A DNA stretch of 64,000 nucleotides from Sulfitobacter alexandrii (GCF_001886735.1 NZ_CP018076.1:62001-126000), one strand, 5' to 3'. Shown: positions 12,435 through 21,639, counted from the first letter of the stretch. Notes: a model not told the origin generated them from the letters alone. Translations and numbers: made by a program.

Positions 12435-13136
12435 ATGATACCGCGATTTATCCCGCTTTTCCTTGTCGTCGCCGCGTTTCTGGGCGCCTGTACCGACCCG
12501 GCCCCGCGCGGGGGCGGAGACATACTCGTGATGGGCGATTCCGTCATGGCATGGAACGGGACCAGCGATGCCGCGATCCCGGACGGCATTGCCGAGGCGT
12601 TGGGGCGTCGTGTTGTCAGCAAGGCGATACCGGGCGCGCAGTTCGACAACGACTCGGGCATCGCAGGGGCGGTCGGCTTTGACATCCGCCGGCAGTTTCC
12701 CGGCGGACGCTGGAACTGGATCGTGCTGAACGGAGGCGCCAACGACCTCGGCTCGGACTGCGGTTGCGGCGCCTGCGGTTCCGTCGTTGACGGGCTGATC
12801 GGACCCGATGCGCAAACCGGCTCGATCCCCGCCTTCGTGGATCGCCTGCAGTGGGAAACAGGCGCGCGGATCCTCTGGATGGGATACTACAAGGGCAACG
12901 GCAAGGGGTCGTTTCAGGGCTGCCGGAATGATCTGGTGGAGATGGAAGCGCGTATCGCGCGTTTTGCACAGACCCGGCCCGATGTCTTCTTCGTCGACTC
13001 CGAAGACGTGATCGACCCGACAGAACCCGGCATGTTCGCTGCCGACGACACGCACCCGTCGCCGCGCGCGTCGAAGATGATCGGAAGTTACCTCGCGCGG
13101 CAGATCGCGCAAGCGGGGCGTTCACAAAAGCCCTGA
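12435..13136 (+). CDS. SGNH/GDSL-type hydrolase, lipoprotein
   Basis: A 233-residue protein with a lipoprotein signal: the hydrophobic stretch IPLFLVVAAFLGAC ends in a lipobox whose Cys would be lipidated. The SGNH blocks follow: GDSVMAW (nucleophile Ser), GGANDLG (oxyanion Asn) and DDTHPS (catalytic Asp and His). Such enzymes hydrolyse esters of lipids or acylated sugars; the substrate here cannot be told. ATG 12435 is preferred to a TTG nine codons upstream because the signal sequence begins there. It lies between gltB and mtgA, with mtgA starting 20 bases later, so a link to cell-envelope work is plausible. Confidence 0.82.
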   Translation: MIPRFIPLFLVVAAFLGACTDPAPRGGGDILVMGDSVMAWNGTSDAAIPDGIAEALGRRVVSKAIPGAQFDNDSGIAGAVGFDIRRQFPGGRWNWIVLNGGANDLGSDCGCGACGSVVDGLIGPDAQTGSIPAFVDRLQWETGARILWMGYYKGNGKGSFQGCRNDLVEMEARIARFAQTRPDVFFVDSEDVIDPTEPGMFAADDTHPSPRASKMIGSYLARQIAQAGRSQKP

Positions 13137-13155
13137 GCCGCCCTATAGCTTGGGG

Positions 13156-13887
13156 ATGGCCCGCACATCCAAATCCACGTTGAAAAAGACGACGTCGAAA
13201 CCGCCGGTCCGGCGCTCTTTCCGGCGGCGGATGGCCCGGCTGGCGCTGCGCGGCGTCTCGGCCGCGTTCATTCTCGTGGTGTTCGTGGTGGTGCTGGGCG
13301 CGGTCATCAACCCGCCAACGACAGCCTACATGTTTTCCGAGAGCCGCCGGCTGGGTGGCGTGCAGCAGACCTGGGTTCCAATTGACCGCATCGCACCGGT
13401 GATGGCCCGCGCCGCGGTTGCGGCCGAAGACGCGAACTTCTGCCAGCATTGGGGATTCGACATGATCGCCATTCGGAAGGCGATCGCAGAAGGGTCGAAC
13501 CGCGGGGCGTCAACGATCAGCCAGCAAACGGTCAAGAACGTCTACCTCTGGCATGGCCGGACGTGGGTCCGGAAGGCGCTCGAAGCGTTGATCACACCGG
13601 TGGTGGAAACGATCTGGTCGAAGCGTCGCATCATCGAGGTCTACCTGAACATCGCCGAGTTCGACGAAGGGGTCTTCGGCGTGGAGGCCGCGGCACGCCA
13701 TTACTTCGGAGTGTCGGCCGCGGACCTGTCCGCGACGCAGGCGTCGCGTCTCGCAGCGATCCTGCCGTCGCCCAAGGACCGATCCGCGTCGCGCCCCAGC
13801 ACCTTTGTGGCAAAGCGGGCCAGACAAGTGCGCGACGGGGCGGCGACGATCCGCAACGACGGGCGCGCCGCCTGTTTCGAGAGTTGA
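13156..13887 (+). CDS. mtgA: Monofunctional peptidoglycan transglycosylase
   Basis: A 243-residue glycosyltransferase-51 protein. A basic cytoplasmic tail and one transmembrane helix (about residues 35-57) anchor it in the inner membrane. The GT51 motifs are present: AAEDANFCQHWGFD (catalytic Glu), RGASTISQQTVKN, KRRIIEVYLNIAEFDEGVFGVEAAARHYFG. It polymerises lipid II into glycan strands without a transpeptidase domain. No strong ribosome site is visible ahead of ATG 13156; a TTG two codons upstream is an alternative. UppP, which recycles the lipid carrier for this reaction, is encoded 9 kb away. Confidence 0.93.
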   Translation: MARTSKSTLKKTTSKPPVRRSFRRRMARLALRGVSAAFILVVFVVVLGAVINPPTTAYMFSESRRLGGVQQTWVPIDRIAPVMARAAVAAEDANFCQHWGFDMIAIRKAIAEGSNRGASTISQQTVKNVYLWHGRTWVRKALEALITPVVETIWSKRRIIEVYLNIAEFDEGVFGVEAAARHYFGVSAADLSATQASRLAAILPSPKDRSASRPSTFVAKRARQVRDGAATIRNDGRAACFES

Positions 13888-13945
13888 AACCCGCCGGGAT
13901 AAGGGGCATGGATGGCCCTACTTCGTCCCATTTCGAAAGCTGACT

Positions 13946-14611
13946 ATGGCCCGCCTGTTTCATGTCCCGCTATCGCCTTTCTGCCGCAAGGTGCGCCTGA
14001 GCCTCGCGGAAAAGAAGATCGAGGTGGAACTGGTCGAGGAACGCTACTGGGAGCAGGACGCCGATTTCATGCGGCGCAATCCAGCCGGAAAGGTGCCTGT
14101 GCTGCGCCTCGACGGTATCATGATGGCTGAAAGTTCGGCGATCTGCGAGTACATCGAGGAAACCCGCCCGGAACCGCCGCTGCTGCCGCGGGATCCCGCG
14201 GAGCGGCTGGAGGTGCGCCGCCTCGTGGGCTGGTTCGACGACAAGTTCCACCGCGAGGTGACGTCGAAACTGCTTTACGAACGGGTGAACAAGAAGGTGA
14301 TGAAGCAGGGCTATCCGGACAGTTCCAACGTCAAGGCCGGCGCGAAGGCGATCAAATATCACCTCGATTACATGGCCTGGTTGCTGGACCACCGGCGCTG
14401 GCTGGCGGGAGACGTCATGACCCTGGCGGATTTTGCCGCCGCCGCGCATCTTTCGTCCCTCGATTATATCTCGGACGTGGACTGGAACCGCAGTGACGTG
14501 GTCAAGGACTGGTATGCCAAGATCAAGTCGCGCCCCGCGTTCCGGGCCTTGCTGGCAGATCAGGTGCCCGGCTTTCCGCCGCCCAAACACTACAACAACC
14601 TTGATTTCTGA
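13946..14611 (+). CDS. Glutathione S-transferase family protein
   Basis: A 221-residue cytosolic GST-like protein. The thioredoxin-fold N-domain contains LSPFCRKVRLSLAEKK, with a Ser-Pro-Phe-Cys active-site region, and the glutathione-contact motifs NPAGKVPVL and ESSAICEYIEE. The all-helical C-domain carries LADFAAAAHLSSLDYI. The C-terminal half (DHRRWLAGD, PGFPPPKHYNNLDF) has the look of the FtsZ-binding FzlA-like GSTs of alphaproteobacteria. That subgroup assignment comes from memory of the family and needs an alignment. It follows mtgA by 58 bases on the same strand. Confidence 0.82.
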   Translation: MARLFHVPLSPFCRKVRLSLAEKKIEVELVEERYWEQDADFMRRNPAGKVPVLRLDGIMMAESSAICEYIEETRPEPPLLPRDPAERLEVRRLVGWFDDKFHREVTSKLLYERVNKKVMKQGYPDSSNVKAGAKAIKYHLDYMAWLLDHRRWLAGDVMTLADFAAAAHLSSLDYISDVDWNRSDVVKDWYAKIKSRPAFRALLADQVPGFPPPKHYNNLDF

Positions 14612-14666
14612 AGCCGCTCCCGGTGGCTGATCGCAGTCCGGCAGCGCAGGACAAGAAAGGCCGTGC

Positions 14667-15692
14667 ATGGAACTGAAGGCCAGGCTGGTGGCAGAGGCGC
14701 TGCGCGAGGGGTTCGTGGCGGCACGCGTCTGCAAGCCCGGCGCGGTGCCCGAGGTGGCCGACCGGCTGACCGCCTTTGTCCAGGCGGGATACCATGGTCA
14801 GATGGGCTGGATGGCCGACCGGATGCACTGGCGCGGCAACCCCGCGGCGCTTTGGCCCGAGGCGCGGTCGGTTCTCATGCTGGCCGAAAGCTATACCCCC
14901 GAAACGGATCCGTTGGCGGTGCTCGACCGGCCCGAAAAGGGGGCGATTTCGGTCTATGCGCAGGGACGCGATTACCATGACATTGTCAAGAAGCGGCTCA
15001 AGCGGTTGGCCCGCTGGCTGATCGCGGAAGGCGGCGGCGAGGTGAAGGTTTTCGTGGATACCGCGCCGGTTCCGGAAAAGGCGCTCGCACAGGCGTCGGG
15101 GCTCGGCTGGCAGGGCAAGCACACCAATCTGCTCAGCCGGGACTGGGGAAACTGGGCATTTCTCGGGTCCATCTTCACCACGCTAGACCTGCCTGCTGAC
15201 CCGGCGGAGAGCGAGCACTGCGGTTCGTGCCGCAAGTGTCTGGACATCTGTCCGACAGACGCCTTTCCGGCGCCGTTCCAGCTGGATGCGCGGCGCTGCA
15301 TTTCCTACCTCACGATCGAGCACAAGGGTCCGGTTGCCGAAGATCTGCGTGAGCTGATGGGAAACCGGATCTACGGCTGCGACGATTGTCTCGCGATCTG
15401 CCCGTGGAACAAGTTCGCCGTCGCCGCCAGCGACCTGCGGTATCACGGGCCGGCGGCGCGGGCCGCCGATCTCGCGGAGCTTGCCGAACTGGACGATGCC
15501 GCCTTTCGCCAACGCTACGCGGGTTCGGCGATCAAGCGGATCGGGCGGGACCGGTTCGTGCGCAACGTGCTTTACGCGATGGGAAATTCGGGCCTGCCCA
15601 GGCTCAGGCCCGTGGCGCAGCGCCTGTGCGAAGATCCCGATCCCACCGTGGCGGATGCAGCGCGCTGGGCCGTGGCGCGTCTGCCGGCCTGA
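14667..15692 (+). CDS. queG: Epoxyqueuosine reductase
   Basis: This 341-residue protein has the QueG layout. The cobalamin-binding N-terminal region includes GYHGQMGWM. Two [4Fe-4S] clusters are bound by [12 protein letters not shown] and CDDCLAICP near residues 190-245. A C-terminal helical repeat tail follows. It reduces epoxyqueuosine to queuosine at the tRNA wobble position, using cob(II)alamin. A cobalamin-adenosylation gene (cobO) lies elsewhere in the window. It follows the GST by 55 bases and is probably co-transcribed with it. Confidence 0.94.
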   Translation: MELKARLVAEALREGFVAARVCKPGAVPEVADRLTAFVQAGYHGQMGWMADRMHWRGNPAALWPEARSVLMLAESYTPETDPLAVLDRPEKGAISVYAQGRDYHDIVKKRLKRLARWLIAEGGGEVKVFVDTAPVPEKALAQASGLGWQGKHTNLLSRDWGNWAFLGSIFTTLDLPADPAESEHCGSCRKCLDICPTDAFPAPFQLDARRCISYLTIEHKGPVAEDLRELMGNRIYGCDDCLAICPWNKFAVAASDLRYHGPAARAADLAELAELDDAAFRQRYAGSAIKRIGRDRFVRNVLYAMGNSGLPRLRPVAQRLCEDPDPTVADAARWAVARLPA

Positions 15693-15755
15693 CGAAGGGG
15701 ATGGACCCCGCCGCACGAGGCGCTACACCGATCTGGCAACAAAGCGGAGACGGAT

Positions 15756-17762
15756 ATGGCCTTGCTGTTGGGCGTGGATACGGGCGGAACCTACACGGAC
15801 GCGGTGCTCATCCGCGATGACGAAACGGTCATCGCCTCTGCGAAATCGCTGACCACCCGCCATGACCTCGCCGAGGGGATCGGCGCCGCCGTGCAGGCCG
15901 TGTTGACCTCTGCCGGTGTGTCGCCGTCGGAGATCTCGCTGGCGTCGCTGTCGACCACCCTGGCCACGAATGCGCTGGTCGAAGGGCAGGGCGGGCGCGT
16001 GGCGTTGATCTACATCGGGTTCCGTGAGCGCGACCTGGAGGCCCATGGCCTGTCCGAGGCGCTGAAAGGCGATCCCGCCATCGTCCTGGGCGGTGGTCAT
16101 GACCATTCGGGTTCCGAGGTGCGCCCGCTGGACGAGGCGGGTTTGATCGCGTTTCTCGAACAGCACGGGCGCGATGTCAGCGGTTTTGCCGTCGCTGCAC
16201 AGTTCGCTACCCGCAACCCCGCGCATGAGTTGCGCGCGGCGCAACTGGTGGCACAGATCACCGAACGGCCCGTGTCCGCCTCACATCAGCTTTCGGCCAA
16301 GCTGAACGGCCCCCGCCGGGCGATGACGGCGGTGCTGAACGCCCGGCTGATCGGGATGATAGACCGGCTGATCGGCCGGGCCGAAGATCGGCTTCAGGAA
16401 CTCGGGATCACGTCACCGATGATGGTGGTGCGTGGAGACGGCGCGCTGATTTCAAGCCAGCAGGCCCGCGAGCGTCCCATCGAAACGATCCTGAGCGGCC
16501 CTGCCGCGTCGATCGTCGGGGCGCGCTGGATGACGGGGGCGGAACTTGCGCTTGTCAGTGATATCGGAGGCACCACCACGGATGTCGCCCTGCTGCGTGG
16601 TGGGCGCCCCATGATCGACCCGGCCGGCGCGCGGGTGGGTCCATATCGCACCATGGTCGAGGCGGTCTCGATGCGGACCACCGGTCTGGGCGGCGACAGC
16701 GAAGTCCATTTCATTTCGGAAGGACTGCGCGGCGGTGTCACATTGGGCCCCCGGCGCCTGCTGCCGGTGTCGCTGTTGGCAGTCGAAGCACCCGGGATCG
16801 TGCACGAGGCCCTCGAGACGCAGTTGCGGTCGGTGACCCCGGGCGAACACGATGGTCGCTTCGTGCGCGCCGTGCCCGGCCAGCCCGCCGAAGGTCTTGG
16901 CCCGCGCGAGGCCGCGCTGCTGGACCGCATCGGGGGCGGCGTGCACCCGCTGGGCGATGTCCTGCGGGCCCGGATCGAGCAGGGCGCGCTGAAACGCCTG
17001 GTGGAACGCGGGCTGGTGCAGATCGCCGGTGTGACGCCATCGGATGCAAGTCACGTGCTGGGCCGCGTGTTGGAATGGGACGGCAGCGCCGCGCGCAAGG
17101 CTTTGCTGCTTTTCGGGCGCAGGCGGACTGGCGCGGGCAATGTCCTGTCCAACAACGCGGAAGACGTGGCGCAGATGATCGTCGACCAGCTGACCCACCA
17201 GACCTGCCTCGCGCTTCTGGAAACCGCCTTCGACGAGGAAGAAAGGCCTTTCGACATCGCGCCCGACGTGCTGGCCCGGCACGTTCTGATGCAGCGCGGC
17301 CTGCAGGGGCATCAGGGATTGGTGCGCCTGCGGACGGGCCTTGATGCGCCGGTGATCGGGTTGGGTGCTTCCGCTGCCAGCTACTATCCCGCGGTGGGCG
17401 ACAGGTTGGGTTGCGAGATGATCCTGCCCGAGCACGCCGGTGTCGCAAATGCCATCGGTGCGGTCGTGGGGCGGGTGACAATGCGCCAAAGCGGGACGGT
17501 CACGGCACCAAGCGAAGGCCGGTACCGCGTGCATCTGCCAGACGGACCGCAAGACTTCACGGATCAGGCAGACGCGCTGGACCTTCTCGAAGCTGCCCTT
17601 CGCGAACAGGCGATGGCGGATGCCCTGGCAGCAGGCGCGGTAGACATCCAGATCCGCGTGGACCGCGACATCCGGACCGCAGGGGTCGAAGCGCGGGAGG
17701 TTTTCATCGAAGCGGTCATTACAGTCGAGGCCGCAGGCCGACCGCGCGTGGCGGAAGGTTGA
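15756..17762 (+). CDS. Hydantoinase/oxoprolinase (HyuA-type) protein
   Basis: A 668-residue actin-fold ATPase of the HyuA/5-oxoprolinase A family. The phosphate-1 loop is GVDTGGTYTDAVLI at residues 6-19 and the phosphate-2 loop is SDIGGTTTDVALLRGG near residue 268. A C-terminal glycine-rich part (GLGASAASYYPAVGDRLG) completes the enzyme. Members cleave cyclic amides such as 5-oxoproline or hydantoins in an ATP-dependent way. They usually act with a HyuB partner encoded next door. No hyuB is present here, so this is either a stand-alone member or one whose partner is elsewhere. The substrate is unknown. Confidence 0.85.
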   Translation: MALLLGVDTGGTYTDAVLIRDDETVIASAKSLTTRHDLAEGIGAAVQAVLTSAGVSPSEISLASLSTTLATNALVEGQGGRVALIYIGFRERDLEAHGLSEALKGDPAIVLGGGHDHSGSEVRPLDEAGLIAFLEQHGRDVSGFAVAAQFATRNPAHELRAAQLVAQITERPVSASHQLSAKLNGPRRAMTAVLNARLIGMIDRLIGRAEDRLQELGITSPMMVVRGDGALISSQQARERPIETILSGPAASIVGARWMTGAELALVSDIGGTTTDVALLRGGRPMIDPAGARVGPYRTMVEAVSMRTTGLGGDSEVHFISEGLRGGVTLGPRRLLPVSLLAVEAPGIVHEALETQLRSVTPGEHDGRFVRAVPGQPAEGLGPREAALLDRIGGGVHPLGDVLRARIEQGALKRLVERGLVQIAGVTPSDASHVLGRVLEWDGSAARKALLLFGRRRTGAGNVLSNNAEDVAQMIVDQLTHQTCLALLETAFDEEERPFDIAPDVLARHVLMQRGLQGHQGLVRLRTGLDAPVIGLGASAASYYPAVGDRLGCEMILPEHAGVANAIGAVVGRVTMRQSGTVTAPSEGRYRVHLPDGPQDFTDQADALDLLEAALREQAMADALAAGAVDIQIRVDRDIRTAGVEAREVFIEAVITVEAAGRPRVAEG

Positions 17763-17794
17763 CCGCCTGCGTCGTGGGTACGTGTTAATAAAAC

Positions 17795-17809
17795 TTAACA
17801 AATAGTTAA
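17795..17809. promoter_or_regulatory. CtrA-like box TTAA-N7-TTAA
   Basis: TTAACAAATAGTTAA matches the CtrA response-regulator consensus of alphaproteobacteria (two TTAA half-sites seven bases apart). Another TTAA lies six bases further upstream, at 17785-17788. The site is 48 bases ahead of the small secreted-protein gene, in a locally AT-rich stretch that probably contains its promoter. Confidence 0.5.
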
Positions 17810-17857
17810 TTCAGCGTAGGGTTGTGGTCTGACTTCATTCATTGAATTGGAAAAACC

Positions 17858-18043
17858 ATGCGATTGATTACCTGCTGCCTTTTGATGGCCGGTCTCTTTG
17901 CCTCGGGCCCTGTTGCGGCCCGCTTGCCTGCCGTTGTTGCCGCTTCCTCCGGCGAAGCGGTGATGCATAGCGGCGGCTGCCGCAAGTCGTCGCCTCCGGG
18001 CCAGTGCTGCCATGCCGGATCGAAGCCGCTGCATTGTCATTGA
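17858..18043 (+). CDS. Small secreted Cys/His-rich protein
   Basis: A 61-residue protein. Residues 1-21 are a signal peptide (RLITCCLLMAGLFASG, then PVAA). The 40-residue mature part ends in a compact cysteine/histidine cluster: Cys41, Cys50, Cys51, His52, His59, Cys60 and His61, with two Pro-Gly turns. This arrangement suggests bound metal or disulfides in the periplasm. I do not recognise a named family. Reality is supported by the clean signal peptide, a CtrA-like box upstream and a strong terminator 20 bases downstream. It stands alone between a HyuA-type gene and the methionine sulfoxide reductases. Confidence 0.65.
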   Translation: MRLITCCLLMAGLFASGPVAARLPAVVAASSGEAVMHSGGCRKSSPPGQCCHAGSKPLHCH

Positions 18044-18063
18044 TTCTTCCGGCATGAAATCAG

Positions 18064-18096
18064 GAATGCCCGCCCCTTTCGCAGGGACGGGCATTC
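18064..18096. terminator. Bidirectional-looking terminator hairpin
   Basis: GAATGCCCG and CGGGCATTC (18064-18072 and 18088-18096) form a perfect 9-bp outer stem, extended inward by CCCT/AGGG across a C-A mismatch, and followed by TACGTCTTTCT. It lies between the convergent small secreted-protein gene and msrA and could serve both. Confidence 0.7.
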
Positions 18097-18139
18097 TACG
18101 TCTTTCTGAACCAGTTCGGTTGTCGACCGGAGGCTGCCG

Positions 18140-18649
18140 TTACTCTGCAGCTTCCCGCTTGGGCAGAACCCAGTCGGCGCGGGGGAAGTGGCAGGTGTAG
18201 CCGTTCGGGATGCGTTCGAGGTAGTCCTGATGCTCCGGTTCGGCTTCCCAGAAATCGCCGACCGGCTCCACCTCCGTCACGACCTTGCCGGGCCAGAGGC
18301 CGGATGCTTCCACATCGGCGATCGTGTCCAGTGCCGTGTTTTTCTGCGCTTCATCGACATAGTAGATCGCCGAGCGATAGCTCATCCCGCGGTCGTTGCC
18401 CTGCCGGTTCAGCGTGGTGGGGTCGTGGATCTGGAAGAAGAATTCCAGAAGCTCGCGGTACGACGTCTTCTCGGGGTCGAAGATGATCTCGATACCTTCG
18501 GCATGGGTGCCATGATTGCGGTAGGTCGCGTTCGGGACATCCCCGCCGGTATAGCCCACGCGGGTCGATACCACGCCGGGGCGCTTGCGGATCAGATCCT
18601 GCATGCCCCAGAAACATCCACCTGCCAGTACTGCGCGTTCGTTGCTCAT
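18140..18649 (-). CDS. msrA: Peptide methionine-(S)-S-oxide reductase
   Basis: A 169-residue protein with the MsrA catalytic motif GGCFWG at residues 10-15 (Cys12 nucleophile). The family motifs [18 protein letters not shown] and YRSAIYY follow. No signal peptide is present, so it acts in the cytoplasm, reducing the S-epimer of methionine sulfoxide at the expense of thioredoxin. It overlaps msrB by four bases and is the second gene of the pair. The C-terminal region carries the motif [19 protein letters not shown], whose Cys may act in recycling. Confidence 0.95.
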   Translation of the reverse strand: MSNERAVLAGGCFWGMQDLIRKRPGVVSTRVGYTGGDVPNATYRNHGTHAEGIEIIFDPEKTSYRELLEFFFQIHDPTTLNRQGNDRGMSYRSAIYYVDEAQKNTALDTIADVEASGLWPGKVVTEVEPVGDFWEAEPEHQDYLERIPNGYTCHFPRADWVLPKREAAE

Positions 18650-19089
18650 GCTACGTCCTCCACCTGATCTATGTAGTCGCCGTATCCTTCCGCCTCCATG
18701 TCGTCGCGATGCACAAAGCGCAGCGAGGCCGAGTTGATGCAGTATCGCAATCCGCCGCGGTCGGCCGGGCCATCGGGAAAGACATGGCCCAGATGGCTGT
18801 CGCCGTGCTTTGACCTGACTTCGGTGCGCACCATGCCAAGCGAGGCGTCGCGATGCTCCGTCACGTTGTCGATGGGTTTGGTAAAGCTGGGCCAGCCGCA
18901 GCCGCTCTCGTACTTGTCGGCGCTCGCGAACAGCGGTTCGCCCGATACGATATCGACGTAGATGCCGGGTTCCTTGTTGTTCAGGAGCTTGCCGGTACCC
19001 GGACGCTCCGTTCCGCTTTCCTGCGTGACATAATATTCTTCCGGGCTAAGTCCCGCGATGACATCGGGGTTCTTGGTGTAGGTTGACAT
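18646..19089 (-). CDS. msrB: Peptide methionine-(R)-S-oxide reductase
   Basis: A 147-residue MsrB. The motifs [21 protein letters not shown] and RYCINSASL are all present; the Cys in RYCINS is the nucleophile and the one in GCGWPSF the probable resolving cysteine. The two CxxC pairs that bind structural zinc in many MsrB proteins are missing, so this is the zinc-free form. It reduces the R-epimer of methionine sulfoxide and complements MsrA, with whose gene it overlaps (ATGA). Transcription probably starts in the short gap shared with the divergent glutathione peroxidase gene. Confidence 0.95.
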   Translation of the reverse strand: MSTYTKNPDVIAGLSPEEYYVTQESGTERPGTGKLLNNKEPGIYVDIVSGEPLFASADKYESGCGWPSFTKPIDNVTEHRDASLGMVRTEVRSKHGDSHLGHVFPDGPADRGGLRYCINSASLRFVHRDDMEAEGYGDYIDQVEDVA

Positions 19090-19221
19090 GCAATCCCTCC
19101 GTGAAACTCTCGTGTCATTACATGGTGTTTTTGCGCTGGAATGAAAGGGCCGGCTTTCCGGTGCAACTCAATGTGATCCGGCACCGTGCATGCGGTGACT
19201 TTTCTTTGGAGGAGAATGAAG

Positions 19222-19734
19222 ATGCGGTGGGTTCTGGCATTGCTGCTGAGTGTCACGATGGCGCAGGCCGCGCCGCGCGATGTCGTGTTTACCAACATAG
19301 ACGGGGGCGAGCATCGGTTGAGCCAATGGGCCGGGCAGCCGGTCCTTGTTGTCAATACGGCCTCGCAATGCGGCTATACCGGCCAGTACAGCGGCCTTCA
19401 GGCGCTTTACGACCGGTACAGGGCGCGGGGCCTCGTGGTGCTGGCCGTGCCGTCCGACGACTTCAATCAGGAATTGGGGAGCGCGGACGAGGTGAAGGAA
19501 TTCTGCGAGGTGACCTTTGGTCTCGACCTGCCGATGACCGACATCACGGCCGTACGCGGCACCAAGGCGCATCCGTTCTACCGGGCCGTCAAGGCCGAGA
19601 CGGGTTTCGAACCGGGCTGGAACTTCAACAAGATACTGATCGGCCCGGACGGTCGGGTGGTCGGCACCTGGGGTGCGCCGGTAAAGCCGGAATCGGCGGC
19701 CATTGTCGGCGCGATTGAGCCATTGCTGAACTGA
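19222..19734 (+). CDS. Exported glutathione-peroxidase-family protein
   Basis: A 170-residue protein. GGAGGAG is best spaced for ATG 19222. From there the product opens with a signal peptide (RWVLALLLSVTMAQA), so the enzyme should be periplasmic. The peroxidatic cysteine replaces selenocysteine in NTASQCGYTGQYSGLQ (Cys50). The tetrad partners appear in FNQE and GWNFNKILI. It detoxifies hydroperoxides, probably with thioredoxin-like donors, as cysteine-type GPx proteins usually do. The gene diverges from msrB-msrA, giving a compact oxidative-damage group. Confidence 0.87.
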   Translation: MRWVLALLLSVTMAQAAPRDVVFTNIDGGEHRLSQWAGQPVLVVNTASQCGYTGQYSGLQALYDRYRARGLVVLAVPSDDFNQELGSADEVKEFCEVTFGLDLPMTDITAVRGTKAHPFYRAVKAETGFEPGWNFNKILIGPDGRVVGTWGAPVKPESAAIVGAIEPLLN

Positions 19735-19762
19735 CGCTAGGCTGTCGCGAAAAGGAGAGACC

Positions 19763-20389
19763 ATGACCGATCCCGATCTCGACAAGGCCTATGCGCTTCA
19801 GACGCCGGATGACAACCGCAGGCTCTATGCCGACTGGGCAAAGAGCTACGACACCGGATTCGCCGCCGACATGGATTACCAGTTGCCACGTCTCGTGGCG
19901 CTGTTGCTGGCTGAGATCTATCAGGGGCCGGGTCCGGTCCTGGACCTGGGGGCGGGAACCGGCCTGATCGCGGACAACATGCTGATGCGCGGCAGCTTCG
20001 ACATCGATGCGTTGGATATCTCGCCGGAGATGCTTGCGACGGCGACGGCCAAGGGACACTACCGGCGGACCATCGAAGCGGATCTGACCAGACCGCTGGA
20101 CATCGCGGATGGCACCTATGACGCGGTCGTAAGCTCGGGAACCTTCACGCATGGGCACGTGGGGCCGGACGCACTGGATGAAGTGATCCGGATCGCGCGT
20201 TCCGGCGCGCTGTTCGTGCTGACCATCAACGCGGAGCATTTCGAGACGCGGGGCTTTGCCGCCAAGTTCGAGGAACTCGCCCCGAAGATCGGGGATCTGG
20301 AGCATCGGTCCGTGAACATCTACGGCGGCAAAGCGACGGCGGACCACCGGGACGACCAGGCGGATATCGCCATATTCCGCAAGCGTTAG
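19763..20389 (+). CDS. Class I SAM-dependent methyltransferase
   Basis: A 208-residue protein with a Rossmann methyltransferase fold. Motif I is VLDLGAGTGLIAD near residues 59-71, motif II lies in IDALDISPEMLATA, and the region DAVVSSGTFTHGHVG fits motif IV. The N-terminal part (LYADWAKSYDTGF) resembles the cap region of small-molecule methyltransferases. The substrate is unknown. AAAGGAGAG lies ahead of the ATG. It follows the peroxidase by 28 bases and overlaps the convergent glycosyltransferase gene by four. Confidence 0.83.
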   Translation: MTDPDLDKAYALQTPDDNRRLYADWAKSYDTGFAADMDYQLPRLVALLLAEIYQGPGPVLDLGAGTGLIADNMLMRGSFDIDALDISPEMLATATAKGHYRRTIEADLTRPLDIADGTYDAVVSSGTFTHGHVGPDALDEVIRIARSGALFVLTINAEHFETRGFAAKFEELAPKIGDLEHRSVNIYGGKATADHRDDQADIAIFRKR

Positions 20390-21639
20390 GCCGGCATCTG
20401 GATCCGCTTGTCTGCCGGAACCAGCTTGTTGATCTGCGAGATATGCTCGGGCAGGCACCGGGTCAGGAAATCGTATTCCCTCACCACGTGATCGCGCGCC
20501 GCCTTTCCGATATGGGCGAAATCCTGCGGTCTTGCCAGAACCTCCACCGCCTGCGCCGCCAGCGCCTCGGGATCGAAGAAGTCCACCAGCAATCCGGTTT
20601 CGCCATGTGTGATCGCCTCGCGTACGGGCGCGACGTCAGAGGCGACGATGGTCGCGCCCATCGACATGGATTCCAGCAGTGACCACGAAAGCACGAAGGG
20701 CATGGTCAGGTAGATGTGACACCGGCTGAGCTGGATCATCTTCTTGTACTGCGGGTAGGGAATGTTGCCCAGAAAATGCACGCGGTCCCAGTCGATATTC
20801 CTGCCGACCTCGGCTTCCATCTCGGCACGCAGTCCGCCGGGGTGCCTGCTCTTGCCGCCGTAGGACACCTCGTTGCCGCCGACGATCAGCACCCGTGCCT
20901 CGGGGCGTTCGCGCAGGATGTGCGGCAGCGCCCGCATGAAGATGTGAAAGCCCCTGGTCCGTTCCAGGTTCCGCGAGACATAGGTCAGCACCTCGTCCTC
21001 GCGGGTCAGTTCACGGTCGAGGCGCCCCAGGCCGAGGCTGACGTCCGGGTTCGGGAGCAGCTTGTCGGTGCGAATGCCGTCGTGACAGACATACATCCTG
21101 TCATGAAAGCTGCGCGGGAAACGGTCGCGCTGCCAGTAGGTGGGGCAATGGCCCATGTCGACGGTTTCGATGTTCGCCAACGGCACGGCGTTGCGCGCCT
21201 GCATGAGGAACGGGGCATGGTCCGACACCGGTTCTTCCGGGTCGAATCCGACGGATCCGCCGGTGATGTTGTAGTAGTATTCGAAGAAGCCGATAATCGG
21301 CACGTCCGCCCAGATCTGCTTGAAAAAGGTGAGCTCCCCCCAGCCCACGTGCCCGATGACGATATCGGGCCTGAACCCTTCCTGCACCTCGAGGCGCTTT
21401 GCCGCCACGGCAGCGCCAAAGCCGGCGCCGACGGCTTCCTCCCAGACACGGGACAGGCCATATGCATCCTTGGCGGGGGTCCGGTGGGTCTCGTACTTTC
21501 TCGTCTCCACGCCCGGCAGGGTAGGCGCGTTCTTGCGCTGGGTCAGGAAGTAGATCCGGTGCTGTCCGGTCGCGGCGAGCCACTGGACCAGTTCACGGTA
21601 CTGACCCGGCATGTTCTGATGGACGAAGAGGATGTTCAT
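20386..21639 (-). CDS. Glycosyltransferase, GT-B fold (group 1/GT4-like)
   Basis: A 417-residue GT-B protein. The N-domain starts MNILFVHQNMPGQYRELVQWL, and a C-domain carries LTYVSRNLERTRGFHIFMRAL (donor-domain start) and LSWSLLESMSMGATIVASDVAPVREAI, the usual nucleotide-sugar binding region with its Glu. No membrane segment is seen. It should add a sugar to a surface glycan on the cytoplasmic side. The acceptor is unknown, and the exopolysaccharide locus is 8 kb away on the other side of the purine genes. The gene stands alone on its strand. Confidence 0.83.
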   Translation of the reverse strand: MNILFVHQNMPGQYRELVQWLAATGQHRIYFLTQRKNAPTLPGVETRKYETHRTPAKDAYGLSRVWEEAVGAGFGAAVAAKRLEVQEGFRPDIVIGHVGWGELTFFKQIWADVPIIGFFEYYYNITGGSVGFDPEEPVSDHAPFLMQARNAVPLANIETVDMGHCPTYWQRDRFPRSFHDRMYVCHDGIRTDKLLPNPDVSLGLGRLDRELTREDEVLTYVSRNLERTRGFHIFMRALPHILRERPEARVLIVGGNEVSYGGKSRHPGGLRAEMEAEVGRNIDWDRVHFLGNIPYPQYKKMIQLSRCHIYLTMPFVLSWSLLESMSMGATIVASDVAPVREAITHGETGLLVDFFDPEALAAQAVEVLARPQDFAHIGKAARDHVVREYDFLTRCLPEHISQINKLVPADKRIQMPA

